Assembly: GCF_017874215.1 (NCBI RefSeq) | Contig: NZ_JAGGLB010000012.1 | Coordinates: 186,001 to 250,000, forward strand | From: Paenibacillus eucommiae | GTDB taxonomy: Bacteria; Bacillota; Bacilli; Paenibacillales; NBRC-103111 | Length of the DNA stretch: 64,000 nucleotides | Direction: 5' to 3' | In this document: positions 1 through 7,812 of the stretch, one piece after another | Numbering within the stretch: position 1 is the first letter of the stretch | How the letters are laid out: each line of letters starts with the position of its first letter | The notes under the pieces: generated by a model | The model's input: only the letters and a program-made list of their open reading frames with translations | The model's database searches: none | What the model was told of the DNA's origin: nothing | Made by a program: the position numbers and the translations under genes

Positions 1-50
1 CCCATGGAACCGGCACCCGCAATGATAACATCATACGACTTATGAATCAT
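1..50 (-). CDS. FAD-dependent amine oxidase (sarcosine oxidase-like), N-terminus only
   Basis: Partial gene running off the left edge. Reading on the minus strand from ATG at 50 gives MIHKSYDVIIAGAGSMG, a dinucleotide-binding GxGxxG start typical of the DAO/sarcosine oxidase family. An AGGAGGG ribosome binding site lies at 54-60 and overlaps the stop codon of the M20 amidohydrolase, so this is the next gene of the same operon. The N-terminus closely resembles that of the complete oxidase at 42995-44116 (DVIIAGAGTMG). The substrate cannot be deduced from 16 residues; a secondary or N-methylated amino acid is the family expectation. Confidence 0.75.
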   Translation of the reverse strand, partial: MIHKSYDVIIAGAGSM

Positions 51-58
51 GAACCCTC

Positions 59-1246
59 CTATTCCTTACTGGACGCTTGAGGCAAATGCAAATGGTTTAA
101 TGCTTGCTCTGCCAGCGAGGCAAAAAACTGCGCACTCACAAGCAAAGCCTGTTCGTCCAGATCAAACGCAGGATGATGCCACTCCTGACTGCCTGCAGTT
201 CCCATGAACACAAACAATCCGGGTACTTTGCGCTGATAAAAGGCGAAATCCTCACCCGCAGGAGAAGGAACAGGCGTTATCGCATTTAATCCAAGCTGAT
301 GCGCAGTTTGCTGCGCCAACTCAGCTAATTCAGCATCATTGTGTACAGGCGGCGGCCCTTGGATCCAGCGAACTTGGGCCTTCGTACCGTAAGCAGCAGC
401 TACCCCTTCAACGACCTGGCGAAACCGTTCCAGCACACGGATCCGCACCCCTTCATCAAAGGTACGAATTGTGCCGTCCAGAATCGCTTTATCAGGAATA
501 ATATTCCATGCGGTTCCACTGTGAATTTTAGTAACACTTATGACAGCACTTTCCTGGGAGCCCACATTGCGGCTAACGACGGACTGAAGTGCAGTCACGA
601 TATGGGCTGCAGCAACGATGGGATCAATTCCTGCTTCCGGAACAGCGGCATGTGTTCCTAGACCTTCCACCTCAACGACGAAACCATCTGCCGCCGCCAT
701 TAAAGGTCCCGCTTTAATACCCACAGTCCCGACTGCTAAATCAGGCTTATTGTGCATGCCGAATATCGCCCGGACTCCTTCCAGAGCACCACTGTTCAAT
801 ATCAGCTCGGCCCCGCTCGCCTTTTCTTCTGCCGGCTGGAAGATGAAACGCACGGTGCCTTTCAGCTCTTTTTCTTTTTGTTTGAGTAAATAAGCGGCTC
901 CAATGATCGAAGCTGTATGGAAATCATGGCCACAGGCGTGCATTTTCCCAGGATTTTGAGAAGCATACGGCAATCCCGTTTCTTCCTGGATAGGCAGCGC
1001 ATCGATATCTGCTCTTATGGCAATCACCGGGCCTTCCTGACTGCCCCCTACTTCCGCAATCAGCCCCGTTCGCAAAGCATAGCCGGCTTTATGAATTCCC
1101 GCCTCTGCAAGCCATGCCTCAATGGAGGCCGTCGTCTCAAACTCTTCATGTGACAATTCCGGATTGCGGTGCAGCTGACGCCGGATCTCGATCAGCTTTT
1201 GTTCCAATGACTGCAGTGACAGCAGCTCCAGTGTATTGCTTCCCAT
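59..1246 (-). CDS. M20 family amidohydrolase (N-acyl amino acid deacylase)
   Basis: 395 aa, normal length for the M20D/hippurate hydrolase group. Metal ligand motifs are visible: RADIDALP at residues 78-85, HACGHDFH at 103-110, QPAEE at 137-141 and a C-terminal AGEDFAFY/HHPAFD region; the middle (about 180-290) is the dimerisation domain. Such enzymes remove acyl groups from N-acyl amino acids in the cytosol. The start has an AGAGGTG site a few bases upstream. It lies 6 bp after the flavin monooxygenase and follows an amino-acid ABC importer, the arrangement of Bacillus ytmO-ytnL, so deacetylation of an N-acetylated S-modified cysteine intermediate is a reasonable inference. Substrate not proven. 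Confidence 0.9.
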   Translation of the reverse strand: MGSNTLELLSLQSLEQKLIEIRRQLHRNPELSHEEFETTASIEAWLAEAGIHKAGYALRTGLIAEVGGSQEGPVIAIRADIDALPIQEETGLPYASQNPGKMHACGHDFHTASIIGAAYLLKQKEKELKGTVRFIFQPAEEKASGAELILNSGALEGVRAIFGMHNKPDLAVGTVGIKAGPLMAAADGFVVEVEGLGTHAAVPEAGIDPIVAAAHIVTALQSVVSRNVGSQESAVISVTKIHSGTAWNIIPDKAILDGTIRTFDEGVRIRVLERFRQVVEGVAAAYGTKAQVRWIQGPPPVHNDAELAELAQQTAHQLGLNAITPVPSPAGEDFAFYQRKVPGLFVFMGTAGSQEWHHPAFDLDEQALLVSAQFFASLAEQALNHLHLPQASSKE

Positions 1247-1252
1247 TTCAGT

Positions 1253-2275
1253 TCACCTCTTGTTTTCAGCCGACACCTCGGCGAATGCTTCATGAAGGAG
1301 CTCGAAGGAGCGCAGCCGCTTGGCAAAATCCTTCACTGTTGTTGTGACTATAAATTCGTCTATCGCATATTTTTGCTGATAGTCCAGAAGTTTCTGACGC
1401 ACAGTTGCCTTCGATCCTTTGGCGATTTCCGGTTCCTGAACTTCAATGGTATAAGCTTCATTAGACTGTCGTCCATATTCCTCTGCTTGCTCCACACTGC
1501 CCAAAGTTAATATTTTTCCGCTTTGCAGATGAATTTTGACGAGCTTGGTCGTCCCCGCCAATTCCTTGGCCTCCTCATCGGTATCCGCCACAATAACGGC
1601 CAGCGCCAAAATCAGCTGGGGCGAGCCACCTTTATCCCGGTTAAATTGGTTCCTGTAAGCGTCAAAAGCATTCGCAGCCACATCGGGATCGCTATTGATG
1701 AACTGGGAGAATACATAAGGCAGTCCCAGTTGGGCAGCTATTTCAGCACTTCCAACACTGGTGCCGAGGATGTAAATATCAGCGGGCTGCTCGGCTACGG
1801 GACTAGCCCGCAAACCTGCCAGCGGATGATCCTCTTCCAGATTGTTATGCACAAACTTTTCAAGCTCGATAATTTTGTCTGTTAATGAAGTTTCATCACG
1901 ATTCCCCTTCTGCAGCGCTTGGGTAGAGCGTGGCAGACCGCCAGGGGCTCTTCCGACACCCAGATCAATTCTTCCCGGCGCCAGAGACGCCAACAGGTTG
2001 AAGTTCTCCGCAACTTTATAAGGACTGTAATGCTGCAGCATGATCCCCCCAGAGCCAACGCGAATCTTCGCAGTTTTGGCCAGCAAATGAGCGATTAATA
2101 CTTCCGGGGACGATCCGCCAATAAATTCAGAGTCATGATGCTCCGATACCCAGAAACGATGAAATCCCAGCTCCTCAGCCCTCTGCGCAACTTCAATTGT
2201 GTGGCGGAGCGCATCTGCTGCGGTATGACCCTCGGGAATAATTGTTTGATCCAGTATGCTTAACTTGACTGCCAT
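1253..2275 (-). CDS. LLM-class flavin-dependent monooxygenase (YtmO/MsnO8-like)
   Basis: 340 aa bacterial-luciferase-like TIM barrel. Visible family motifs are SEHHD at residues 44-48, the GSGGIMLQHYSPYKVAENF block and GRIDLGVGRAPGG; this pattern is typical of the short single-component YtmO/MsnO8 group that uses reduced FMN supplied by a separate reductase. Start ATG is preceded by GGGAGGG. It sits between the ABC ATPase and the amidohydrolase in a tightly spaced operon. By analogy with Bacillus subtilis ytmO it may oxidise an organosulfur compound and release sulfur as part of sulfur amino acid salvage. The reductase partner is not in the window. Function beyond the family is inference. Confidence 0.9.
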   Translation of the reverse strand: MAVKLSILDQTIIPEGHTAADALRHTIEVAQRAEELGFHRFWVSEHHDSEFIGGSSPEVLIAHLLAKTAKIRVGSGGIMLQHYSPYKVAENFNLLASLAPGRIDLGVGRAPGGLPRSTQALQKGNRDETSLTDKIIELEKFVHNNLEEDHPLAGLRASPVAEQPADIYILGTSVGSAEIAAQLGLPYVFSQFINSDPDVAANAFDAYRNQFNRDKGGSPQLILALAVIVADTDEEAKELAGTTKLVKIHLQSGKILTLGSVEQAEEYGRQSNEAYTIEVQEPEIAKGSKATVRQKLLDYQQKYAIDEFIVTTTVKDFAKRLRSFELLHEAFAEVSAENKR

Positions 2276-2288
2276 TGTCGTTCCCTCC

Positions 2289-3041
2289 CTATATCGTGTA
2301 GCTTAATTCCGGAGTAATCCTGCTCAAAAATTGCTTCGTGCGTTCCTCCTTAGGCGCATAAAAAATCTCGCTTGGCTTTCCTTCTTCAACGATAACGCCA
2401 CCCTCCATGAATACCACATGATTGGCTACATCACGGGCAAAGCCCATCTCATGCGTGACGACGATCATCGTAATGCCCTCCCTGGCAATTTTGCGAATAA
2501 CAGAAAGCACCTCGCCTACTAATTCCGGGTCCAGGGAAGAAGTCGGCTCATCAAACAAAATCACCTCGGGATTTAAAGCCAATGCCCGGGCAATGCCAAC
2601 ACGCTGCTGCTGCCCGCCGGAAAGCCGGCTTGGGTAGGCATCCAGCTTGCTGCCGAGACCAACCTTCTCCAGCATTTGCACGCTAATTTCCTTTGCTTTC
2701 TCTTTGGACAGCTTCTGGACGATGATTAGACCCTCCATTACATTTTCCAGAGCTGTTTTATGTTTGAACAGATTGTAATGCTGGAACACCATCGCTGTCT
2801 TCCGGCGTAAAATATGGATGTCAAGCTTGCTTGGGCGTTTGCAGTTCACGGTGTGATCGCCGATCGTAATTTCGCCGCCATTTGGCTTTTCCAGGAAATT
2901 GATGCAGCGCAGCAGTGTTGTTTTGCCAGAGCCGCTCGGACCTAAAATAACGACGACCTCTCCTTTTTCGACGGATAAGTCAATGCTTTGCAGCACCTCA
3001 TTTTTGCCAAACGCTTTGGAAAGCCGATTCACCTTAATCAT
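2289..3041 (-). CDS. Polar amino acid ABC transporter ATPase (TcyN-like)
   Basis: 250 aa ATPase of the polar amino acid uptake class. Walker A GPSGSGKT is at residues 34-41, the signature LSGGQQQR and Walker B VILFDEP follow, then the H-loop region VTHEMGFARD characteristic of glutamine/cystine importers. Its ATGA start overlaps the stop of the second permease, indicating translational coupling. It energises uptake by the two permeases and the lipoprotein upstream. Gene order (binding protein, permease, permease, ATPase, monooxygenase) matches Bacillus tcyJKLMN-ytmO, which imports cystine and S-modified cysteines; the specific substrate is inferred. Confidence 0.93.
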   Translation of the reverse strand: MIKVNRLSKAFGKNEVLQSIDLSVEKGEVVVILGPSGSGKTTLLRCINFLEKPNGGEITIGDHTVNCKRPSKLDIHILRRKTAMVFQHYNLFKHKTALENVMEGLIIVQKLSKEKAKEISVQMLEKVGLGSKLDAYPSRLSGGQQQRVGIARALALNPEVILFDEPTSSLDPELVGEVLSVIRKIAREGITMIVVTHEMGFARDVANHVVFMEGGVIVEEGKPSEIFYAPKEERTKQFLSRITPELSYTI

Positions 3042-3748
3042 GCTACACCACCTCTGTTATACGTATTGAGTCTTTTCTCCAGAAGCGCAGCAGCTTTCTC
3101 GATCACAAGTGTTACTCCCCAAAAGATTAGGGCCGCAGCGATAAAGGCCTCAAGAAACTTCCAATTTGTAGATGCTACAATTAGCGCCTTAGCATTAATC
3201 TCCACTACGGAAACCGTGTAAGCCAGCGTAGAACCGTGAAGCATACCAATCAACCCATTGGACAGGTTTGGCAAACTAACTGCAAAAGCCTGAGGAAACA
3301 CAATTCGCCGCAGTGCCTGCCAGGTTGTCATCCCTACCGAATAAGCCGCTTCGATCTGTCCCCGGTTGATGGAAAGTATGGCCGCCCGAATGACCTCCGA
3401 CAAGTAAGAGCCTGCTGTCAGGGAAAATGCGATCAACACGAAGCCGAGCATGGGGATAGCAGCGGAATGAAAGGACCATCCGAACGCAGCCGCCAAGCTG
3501 TCAATCAGCATCGGGAGCCCGAAATAAACAAGCAGCAAATGCATCAGCATCGGAGTTCCCCGAAAAAACATCACATAAAAAGCGGCGATAGGATGAAGCA
3601 CAGGAACCCTATAAATTCGGATTAGCGCTACCACCGTACCGATCAGAAGACCGCAGAAAACCGAAACTACTGTTATGAACAGTGTAACCGGAAGTGAGGA
3701 CAGAAGCTGCAGCATCGCTGTAAAAATAAACGCAGGATCAAGCTTCAA
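3038..3748 (-). CDS. Amino acid ABC transporter permease (second subunit)
   Basis: 236 aa HisMQ/TcyLM-type inner membrane permease with about five transmembrane segments. The conserved cytoplasmic loop EAAYSVGMTTWQALRRIVFP (EAA-type motif contacting the ATPase) is visible. The start is TTG at 3748 with AGGAGG about 9 bp upstream; no better ATG exists nearby. It overlaps the ATPase gene by 4 bp and is 5 bp from the first permease. It forms a heterodimer with the neighbouring permease, and together they make the membrane channel of the importer. Confidence 0.92.
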   Translation of the reverse strand: MKLDPAFIFTAMLQLLSSLPVTLFITVVSVFCGLLIGTVVALIRIYRVPVLHPIAAFYVMFFRGTPMLMHLLLVYFGLPMLIDSLAAAFGWSFHSAAIPMLGFVLIAFSLTAGSYLSEVIRAAILSINRGQIEAAYSVGMTTWQALRRIVFPQAFAVSLPNLSNGLIGMLHGSTLAYTVSVVEINAKALIVASTNWKFLEAFIAAALIFWGVTLVIEKAAALLEKRLNTYNRGGVA

Positions 3749-3753
3749 TGCAA

Positions 3754-4521
3754 TCAGCCTCCTTTTCCGAATCTCGGGACAATCGTTCTCAGTATCGCGC
3801 TGCGCTGGCGGCTCCGCCGTTCATGAGCAACAGCTGGAGTGTCATGACGCAGCAGCCGATGCTCCACATAGAGGAATATTCTTTCCAATGTAGTGCTAAT
3901 AACAAAATAGATGAGCGACAAGGAAATATACGTTTCAATAAAATGTTGGGTCGCAGAGCCCAGCGTCTGTGATTTCCCTGTCATTTCCATAGCCCCCAGC
4001 GAAAAAGCAAGCGAGGTATCCTTCAAATTGGCGATAACCAGATTGGCAAAGATCGGTATTGAAATAGCCAAAGCCTGAGGAAGTACGATCCGCGTGAAGG
4101 CTTGATAGCCGTTCATACCAATCGAATAAGCAGCCTCTACTTGCCCTCTGTCAACCGCATTGACCGCTGCACGGATGCCCTCGGATATGAACGCTCCACT
4201 ATGCAAGGAGTAGGCCACAATTACAAATACCAGAACATCCGCTTTGGAAACATCGATTTGCACCAGCTTGAGTATTTCCGGCAGACCATAGTAGATCAGG
4301 AACAATTGAATCAATATGGGAGTTCCCCGAAAAAAGGACACATACACCTGCGAGCATCTTTTTAAAAAGGGGACATTATACAGACGGGGCAGGGCAACAA
4401 GAAACCCGATAATCAGCCCCAATACGATGGAGCTTGCCACAATAAACAGTGTGATGTGCAGGTACGACAGCAGCTTTGGTATAAATTCAATCACGTAGTG
4501 GATATCGAATTTTCTGCCCAT
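3754..4521 (-). CDS. Amino acid ABC transporter permease (first subunit)
   Basis: 255 aa permease of the polar amino acid family, homologous to the neighbour at 3038-3748. It has a hydrophobic N-terminal half with FRGTPILIQLFLIYYGLP, the signature of this family, and the EAA loop EAAYSIGMNGYQAFTRIVLP. It follows the binding protein gene after about 40 bp. The C-terminal tail (EHRLLRHDTPAVAHERRSRQ...) is longer and more basic than usual, which may be lineage-specific. It pairs with the second permease for uptake of an amino acid, probably a sulfur-containing one by context. Confidence 0.92.
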   Translation of the reverse strand: MGRKFDIHYVIEFIPKLLSYLHITLFIVASSIVLGLIIGFLVALPRLYNVPFLKRCSQVYVSFFRGTPILIQLFLIYYGLPEILKLVQIDVSKADVLVFVIVAYSLHSGAFISEGIRAAVNAVDRGQVEAAYSIGMNGYQAFTRIVLPQALAISIPIFANLVIANLKDTSLAFSLGAMEMTGKSQTLGSATQHFIETYISLSLIYFVISTTLERIFLYVEHRLLRHDTPAVAHERRSRQRSAILRTIVPRFGKGG

Positions 4522-4560
4522 TTATGTCCCCCTTTCGTCCTACTGTCTGGCTGGTAATGA

Positions 4561-5406
4561 CTATTTCGCCTTTACTTCATCCAGGCTTTTCGTAAAGTCT
4601 TCCCCCAGCCATTGCACACTTAACTTAGACAGCGTGCCATTTTGCTTCAAAGCAGTAATCCCCTCATCCAGTTTGTCAGCCAGCACCTGATTATTTTTGC
4701 TGAGAACAAACAGCACATCCGATTGAATCAAGGGCTCTCCAACTGTCTTCAGCGCGGGTTTCCCATCAGCACCTGGATAGAAATTGAGGGCGAAATCGGT
4801 AGATAGCGTTGCATCGACTCGTCCTGTTTGGATTTGGCTGACAAGATCATTCGCCGCTCCGCTGGAATATACAATTTTGATCGCGTTATTATGCTCTTTG
4901 TTATATTGCTCTAAGAAATAGGCCTGATTGCTGGTTGCGCCGGTTAACACTTTTTTGTCCTTCAAATCATCCACCGATTTTATCGTATCATTGGCTTTAT
5001 CAACGGCTACTTTCGTCAAAAATATGCTGTAAGGCACTTTATTAAATAAAAATTTCTCTTCCCGCTCCGGATTTTTCTCCATCTGGTGTGCAATAAAATC
5101 AATTTTGTTCGTCTCCAGGCTAAGCAGCAAATTGGCAAATTCCATCGTCTGCAGTTCAAACTCGTATTCAGGAAGCAGCTTGTCGAGCTCTCTCACGAGC
5201 TCCACATCAAATCCCGTCAGCTTGCCATTCTCATCGATAAAGCAAACATTCGGAAACAAGGTCCCTGTCCCCACGATAATTTTCTTCACTTCCTCCTTGC
5301 CTGGCTTGTTGCTTTGTTCCTTCCCATTATTAGAATTATTAGAACCACAACCTGCCACCACCAAAATTACCACTAATACTGCTGCGAACAAAACCAATTT
5401 CTTCAT
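4561..5406 (-). CDS. Amino acid ABC transporter substrate-binding lipoprotein
   Basis: 281 aa family 3 solute-binding protein. A lipoprotein signal peptide ends in VVAGC with the acylated Cys at residue 20, followed by an Asn/Ser-rich linker. The body shows the family pattern FIDENGKLTGFDVELVRELDK and the hinge-region DATLSTDFALNFY. First gene of the importer operon; its promoter region (5407-5598) carries an inverted repeat shared with the LysR promoter. Only one binding protein is present, whereas Bacillus tcyJK encodes two. Ligand is likely cystine or an S-substituted cysteine by context, but other polar amino acids are possible. Confidence 0.92.
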   Translation of the reverse strand: MKKLVLFAAVLVVILVVAGCGSNNSNNGKEQSNKPGKEEVKKIIVGTGTLFPNVCFIDENGKLTGFDVELVRELDKLLPEYEFELQTMEFANLLLSLETNKIDFIAHQMEKNPEREEKFLFNKVPYSIFLTKVAVDKANDTIKSVDDLKDKKVLTGATSNQAYFLEQYNKEHNNAIKIVYSSGAANDLVSQIQTGRVDATLSTDFALNFYPGADGKPALKTVGEPLIQSDVLFVLSKNNQVLADKLDEGITALKQNGTLSKLSVQWLGEDFTKSLDEVKAK

Positions 5407-5453
5407 CCAGCTTCCTCCATCTCCATATTACAAACCACGTGCCGTAAATACAT

Positions 5454-5478
5454 AATTCCTATGTGTATAATCGGAATT
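5454..5478. promoter_or_regulatory. Probable LysR operator of the amino acid importer operon
   Basis: An inverted repeat, AATTCC at 5454-5459 and GGAATT at 5473-5478 separated by 13 bp, lies about 50-70 bp upstream of the binding protein start. The right part (5461-5478) matches 6555-6572 upstream of the LysR gene at 17 of 18 positions and in the same orientation. LysR activators bind T-N11-A dyads at this distance. Binding is inferred from the duplication of the site, not shown. Confidence 0.6.
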
Positions 5479-5598
5479 TACATAAAATTACTTTACCACG
5501 CTCATCGCAGTTCTGCTAATAGAGATTTTCTATTTACTTATTTAAAATTCCAATGCTGAGGCTCTTACTTTTACTCTTACTCATAATTACGGTTCGGC

Positions 5599-6483
5599 TT
5601 ACAGAGTAAGCTTTTCTCTTTCATATAATTGCTGAAATTGTTCCAAAAGTGCACTATGTTCACCATGAAGGGTAATGATATTCGTTTGCAGAGCTGTACC
5701 GGTAATTTCAGGGATGTCGATTTCGAACAATTTATTTGTCTGGACCTCATGACGGACAGAGAGTCCGGGTAAAAAACCGATGCCAGCTTTTCTCAAAATC
5801 AATTTCCTTGCGGTTTCCGAATTGTCGACCTGGAACTGAATGTTAGGAGGCTGCTCCAGCTTCTCAAATACACGATGAATCTTCATCCAGTCCAGCGCCC
5901 CGCACTCGAAGAAAACAAGCGGCTGGTGTGCGATTGCTTCTATAGATACAGAAGGATCGCCGATGAAGGGATGCCCTTCATACACATATAAACGAATCGG
6001 GTCTACATAAAACTTGACCGATTCAATATTCGGATGAGAAATATTACGGACAAAGCCAACATCGATTTCTTTATTCAGCAGCTTGCAAACTATATCATCT
6101 GTAACACCAGTAGACAGCTTAAAGTTGATATCCGGATATAAAGCTTTTAAACCGGGTAATATTTCAGGAATCATATAGTTCGACACGGAAACTGTACAGC
6201 CAATACGCAGTTCATTGGGAAGCGCCTTGTTGGGGTGCATCTGTTGCTTGCTCTTCTGATAAATCTGCAGCATCTGTTGGGCATAGGGCAAATATCGTCT
6301 TCCTTGTTCCGTCAAATGAAGCTGCTTGCCCATCCGGTCAAACAGCTTGCAATCGAGCTCCCGTTCCAGAGATTGAATTCTCGCCGTCACCGACGGCTGA
6401 GACAGAAACAATACATCTGCCGCCTTATTGAAGCTGCCGTAATGAATAACGTAGACAAATGCTTCAATGTTCTCAATATTCAT
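5599..6483 (-). CDS. LysR family transcriptional regulator
   Basis: 294 aa, standard LysR length. The N-terminal winged helix-turn-helix is clear (residues 1-60: FNKAADVLFLSQPSVTARIQ, then LERELDCKLFDR), followed by a linker helix and a LysR substrate-binding domain (about 90-290). It is encoded on the same strand just upstream of the amino acid importer operon; in Bacillus the LysR protein YtlI activates the equivalent ytmI operon. A near-identical 18-bp motif precedes both this gene and the importer operon, which points to autoregulation plus control of the operon. The inducer is unknown; O-acetylserine or its analogue is the precedent in related systems. Confidence 0.92.
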   Translation of the reverse strand: MNIENIEAFVYVIHYGSFNKAADVLFLSQPSVTARIQSLERELDCKLFDRMGKQLHLTEQGRRYLPYAQQMLQIYQKSKQQMHPNKALPNELRIGCTVSVSNYMIPEILPGLKALYPDINFKLSTGVTDDIVCKLLNKEIDVGFVRNISHPNIESVKFYVDPIRLYVYEGHPFIGDPSVSIEAIAHQPLVFFECGALDWMKIHRVFEKLEQPPNIQFQVDNSETARKLILRKAGIGFLPGLSVRHEVQTNKLFEIDIPEITGTALQTNIITLHGEHSALLEQFQQLYEREKLTL

Positions 6484-6554
6484 CTGGGGTCACACCTCGC
6501 TATGTTGTGTTTCTTCTTACTATACTTGGAAAAAATCATTTATACAATATACCC

Positions 6555-6572
6555 ATGTGTTTAATCGGAATT
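6555..6572. promoter_or_regulatory. Probable autoregulatory LysR operator
   Basis: ATGTGTTTAATCGGAATT, 72-89 bp upstream of the LysR start, differs at one position from 5461-5478 in front of the importer operon. The two copies keep the same orientation relative to the downstream gene. The outer left arm of the dyad is weaker here (ATACCC instead of AATTCC). Confidence 0.55.
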
Positions 6573-6662
6573 ATTGGGTGCGAGAGCCCATCCTATCATC
6601 ACTACTACAGGCTGATGTCCCCAGGATTCGACAGGTTTGTTCGCTTACTTTCATAAATAGAC

Positions 6663-6714
6663 AAAAACAGGCAGCGGACTGCCCCAAATACTGCAAGCCA
6701 CCGCTAACCTGTTT
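6663..6714 (-). terminator. Rho-independent terminator of the isomerase gene
   Basis: Read on the minus strand, AACAGGTTAGCGG (6713-6701) pairs with CCGCTGCCTGTT (6677-6666) around a loop of about 23 nt and is followed by a T run (6667-6663). It lies 50-100 bp beyond the stop of the sugar isomerase gene, so it ends that transcription unit and separates it from the LysR gene. Confidence 0.65.
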
Positions 6715-6764
6715 CAATAGACTGTTTTATATAGACTTTATCATACAAACTTTTTCATAAAACT

Positions 6765-7742
6765 CTAAACGTTTAACAATAACTTCCTCAAGTAAGAAGT
6801 GATTTCGGGTGATTTGCCATGCTTGATCAGGGCCTCGATTTCATGATCGGGTATGCGCTCTATCAGCTTATCAAAGCTTTCCATGGCATTTACACCTTCG
6901 CGGACGGCAGCCAGGCTGTCTTCTCTGTATGGATATTGATCGATCGACTTCCAGCCTTGATAGCCGGTTCTTTTCAGCCAATAGAAAAACTCCAGTGTTT
7001 CAATCAGGTGAACACTGCCGACGATCATATCGTCATCCCAATGCCGGTAATTGTCGTTCATGTGTACATGGAACAGCTTATCTCCATATTTCTTCAGCAG
7101 TGCGACCGTTTCCGCTGGAGTCTCATACGCATTTAATGAATGGCCAAAGTCGATTGTAACTCCACAATTAGCCTCTGCAACCTCTTGGATAATCAATAGC
7201 GTGTTGGCCGCTGTGCTTAGATAGCTGTGTGTGCGCGGTTCTTTGATTTTGTACTCCAGACTGATTTTCACATCGGAGCGATAGCGGCAAGACTCTTGGA
7301 TCCCTTCGGCAAACCAGTCTCTTTCCTGGATATAATCAGCTTGAAACAAGTAATCATAACCATCCTGACCAGGCCATAAGCTGAGCAGGTTTCCGCCCAA
7401 TTCAACAGCAGCATCAACCATTTCCTTGGTGTGTTGTATGGCTTCCGCCCTGATCGATTTATCTTTAGAGGAAAAGCTGCCGTTCTTCCATTTGGCCTGG
7501 CCAAAATGGTCCGGGATGATGGATACAAGCTGCAGCTGGTATTCATCCAGATATTTCTTTATTTCCTGTACATTATGTTCAGTCACATGCCAAGAGCCAA
7601 TCAATTCCACTCCCTTTACCTGGGGAATCTGCGAAACCCTCCGAAACAGCTCCGGAATTGCAACAGGCTCATCATACCCCGTAGGAAGAAAACGGTCCGC
7701 GCAAGACCCTACATTCGACAAAATTACTGAATAATTACTCAT
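6765..7742 (-). CDS. Sugar phosphate isomerase/epimerase (xylose isomerase-like TIM barrel)
   Basis: 325 aa from the ATG at 7742; GGAGG lies 5 bases before it, and the in-frame ATG four codons earlier sits inside the Shine-Dalgarno site, so it is unlikely. The AP-endonuclease-2/xylose-isomerase-like fold is shown by the metal-ligand strands SLEYKIKEP, TIDFGHSLN, HVHMNDNYRHWDDD and a late SIDQYPYRED. Such proteins isomerise or epimerise free or phosphorylated sugars in the cytosol with a divalent metal. The downstream terminator at 6663-6714 ends the unit; the 532-aa deacetylase-like gene lies 70 bp upstream on the same strand. Exact sugar unknown. Confidence 0.85.
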   Translation of the reverse strand: MSNYSVILSNVGSCADRFLPTGYDEPVAIPELFRRVSQIPQVKGVELIGSWHVTEHNVQEIKKYLDEYQLQLVSIIPDHFGQAKWKNGSFSSKDKSIRAEAIQHTKEMVDAAVELGGNLLSLWPGQDGYDYLFQADYIQERDWFAEGIQESCRYRSDVKISLEYKIKEPRTHSYLSTAANTLLIIQEVAEANCGVTIDFGHSLNAYETPAETVALLKKYGDKLFHVHMNDNYRHWDDDMIVGSVHLIETLEFFYWLKRTGYQGWKSIDQYPYREDSLAAVREGVNAMESFDKLIERIPDHEIEALIKHGKSPEITSYLRKLLLNV

Positions 7743-7812
7743 AATAGCCTCCATTTCTCTTTAGCCCGTATTTGTAAACCTAGTCGTTAATATTCTTGAT
7801 TCATCTTTTGAT

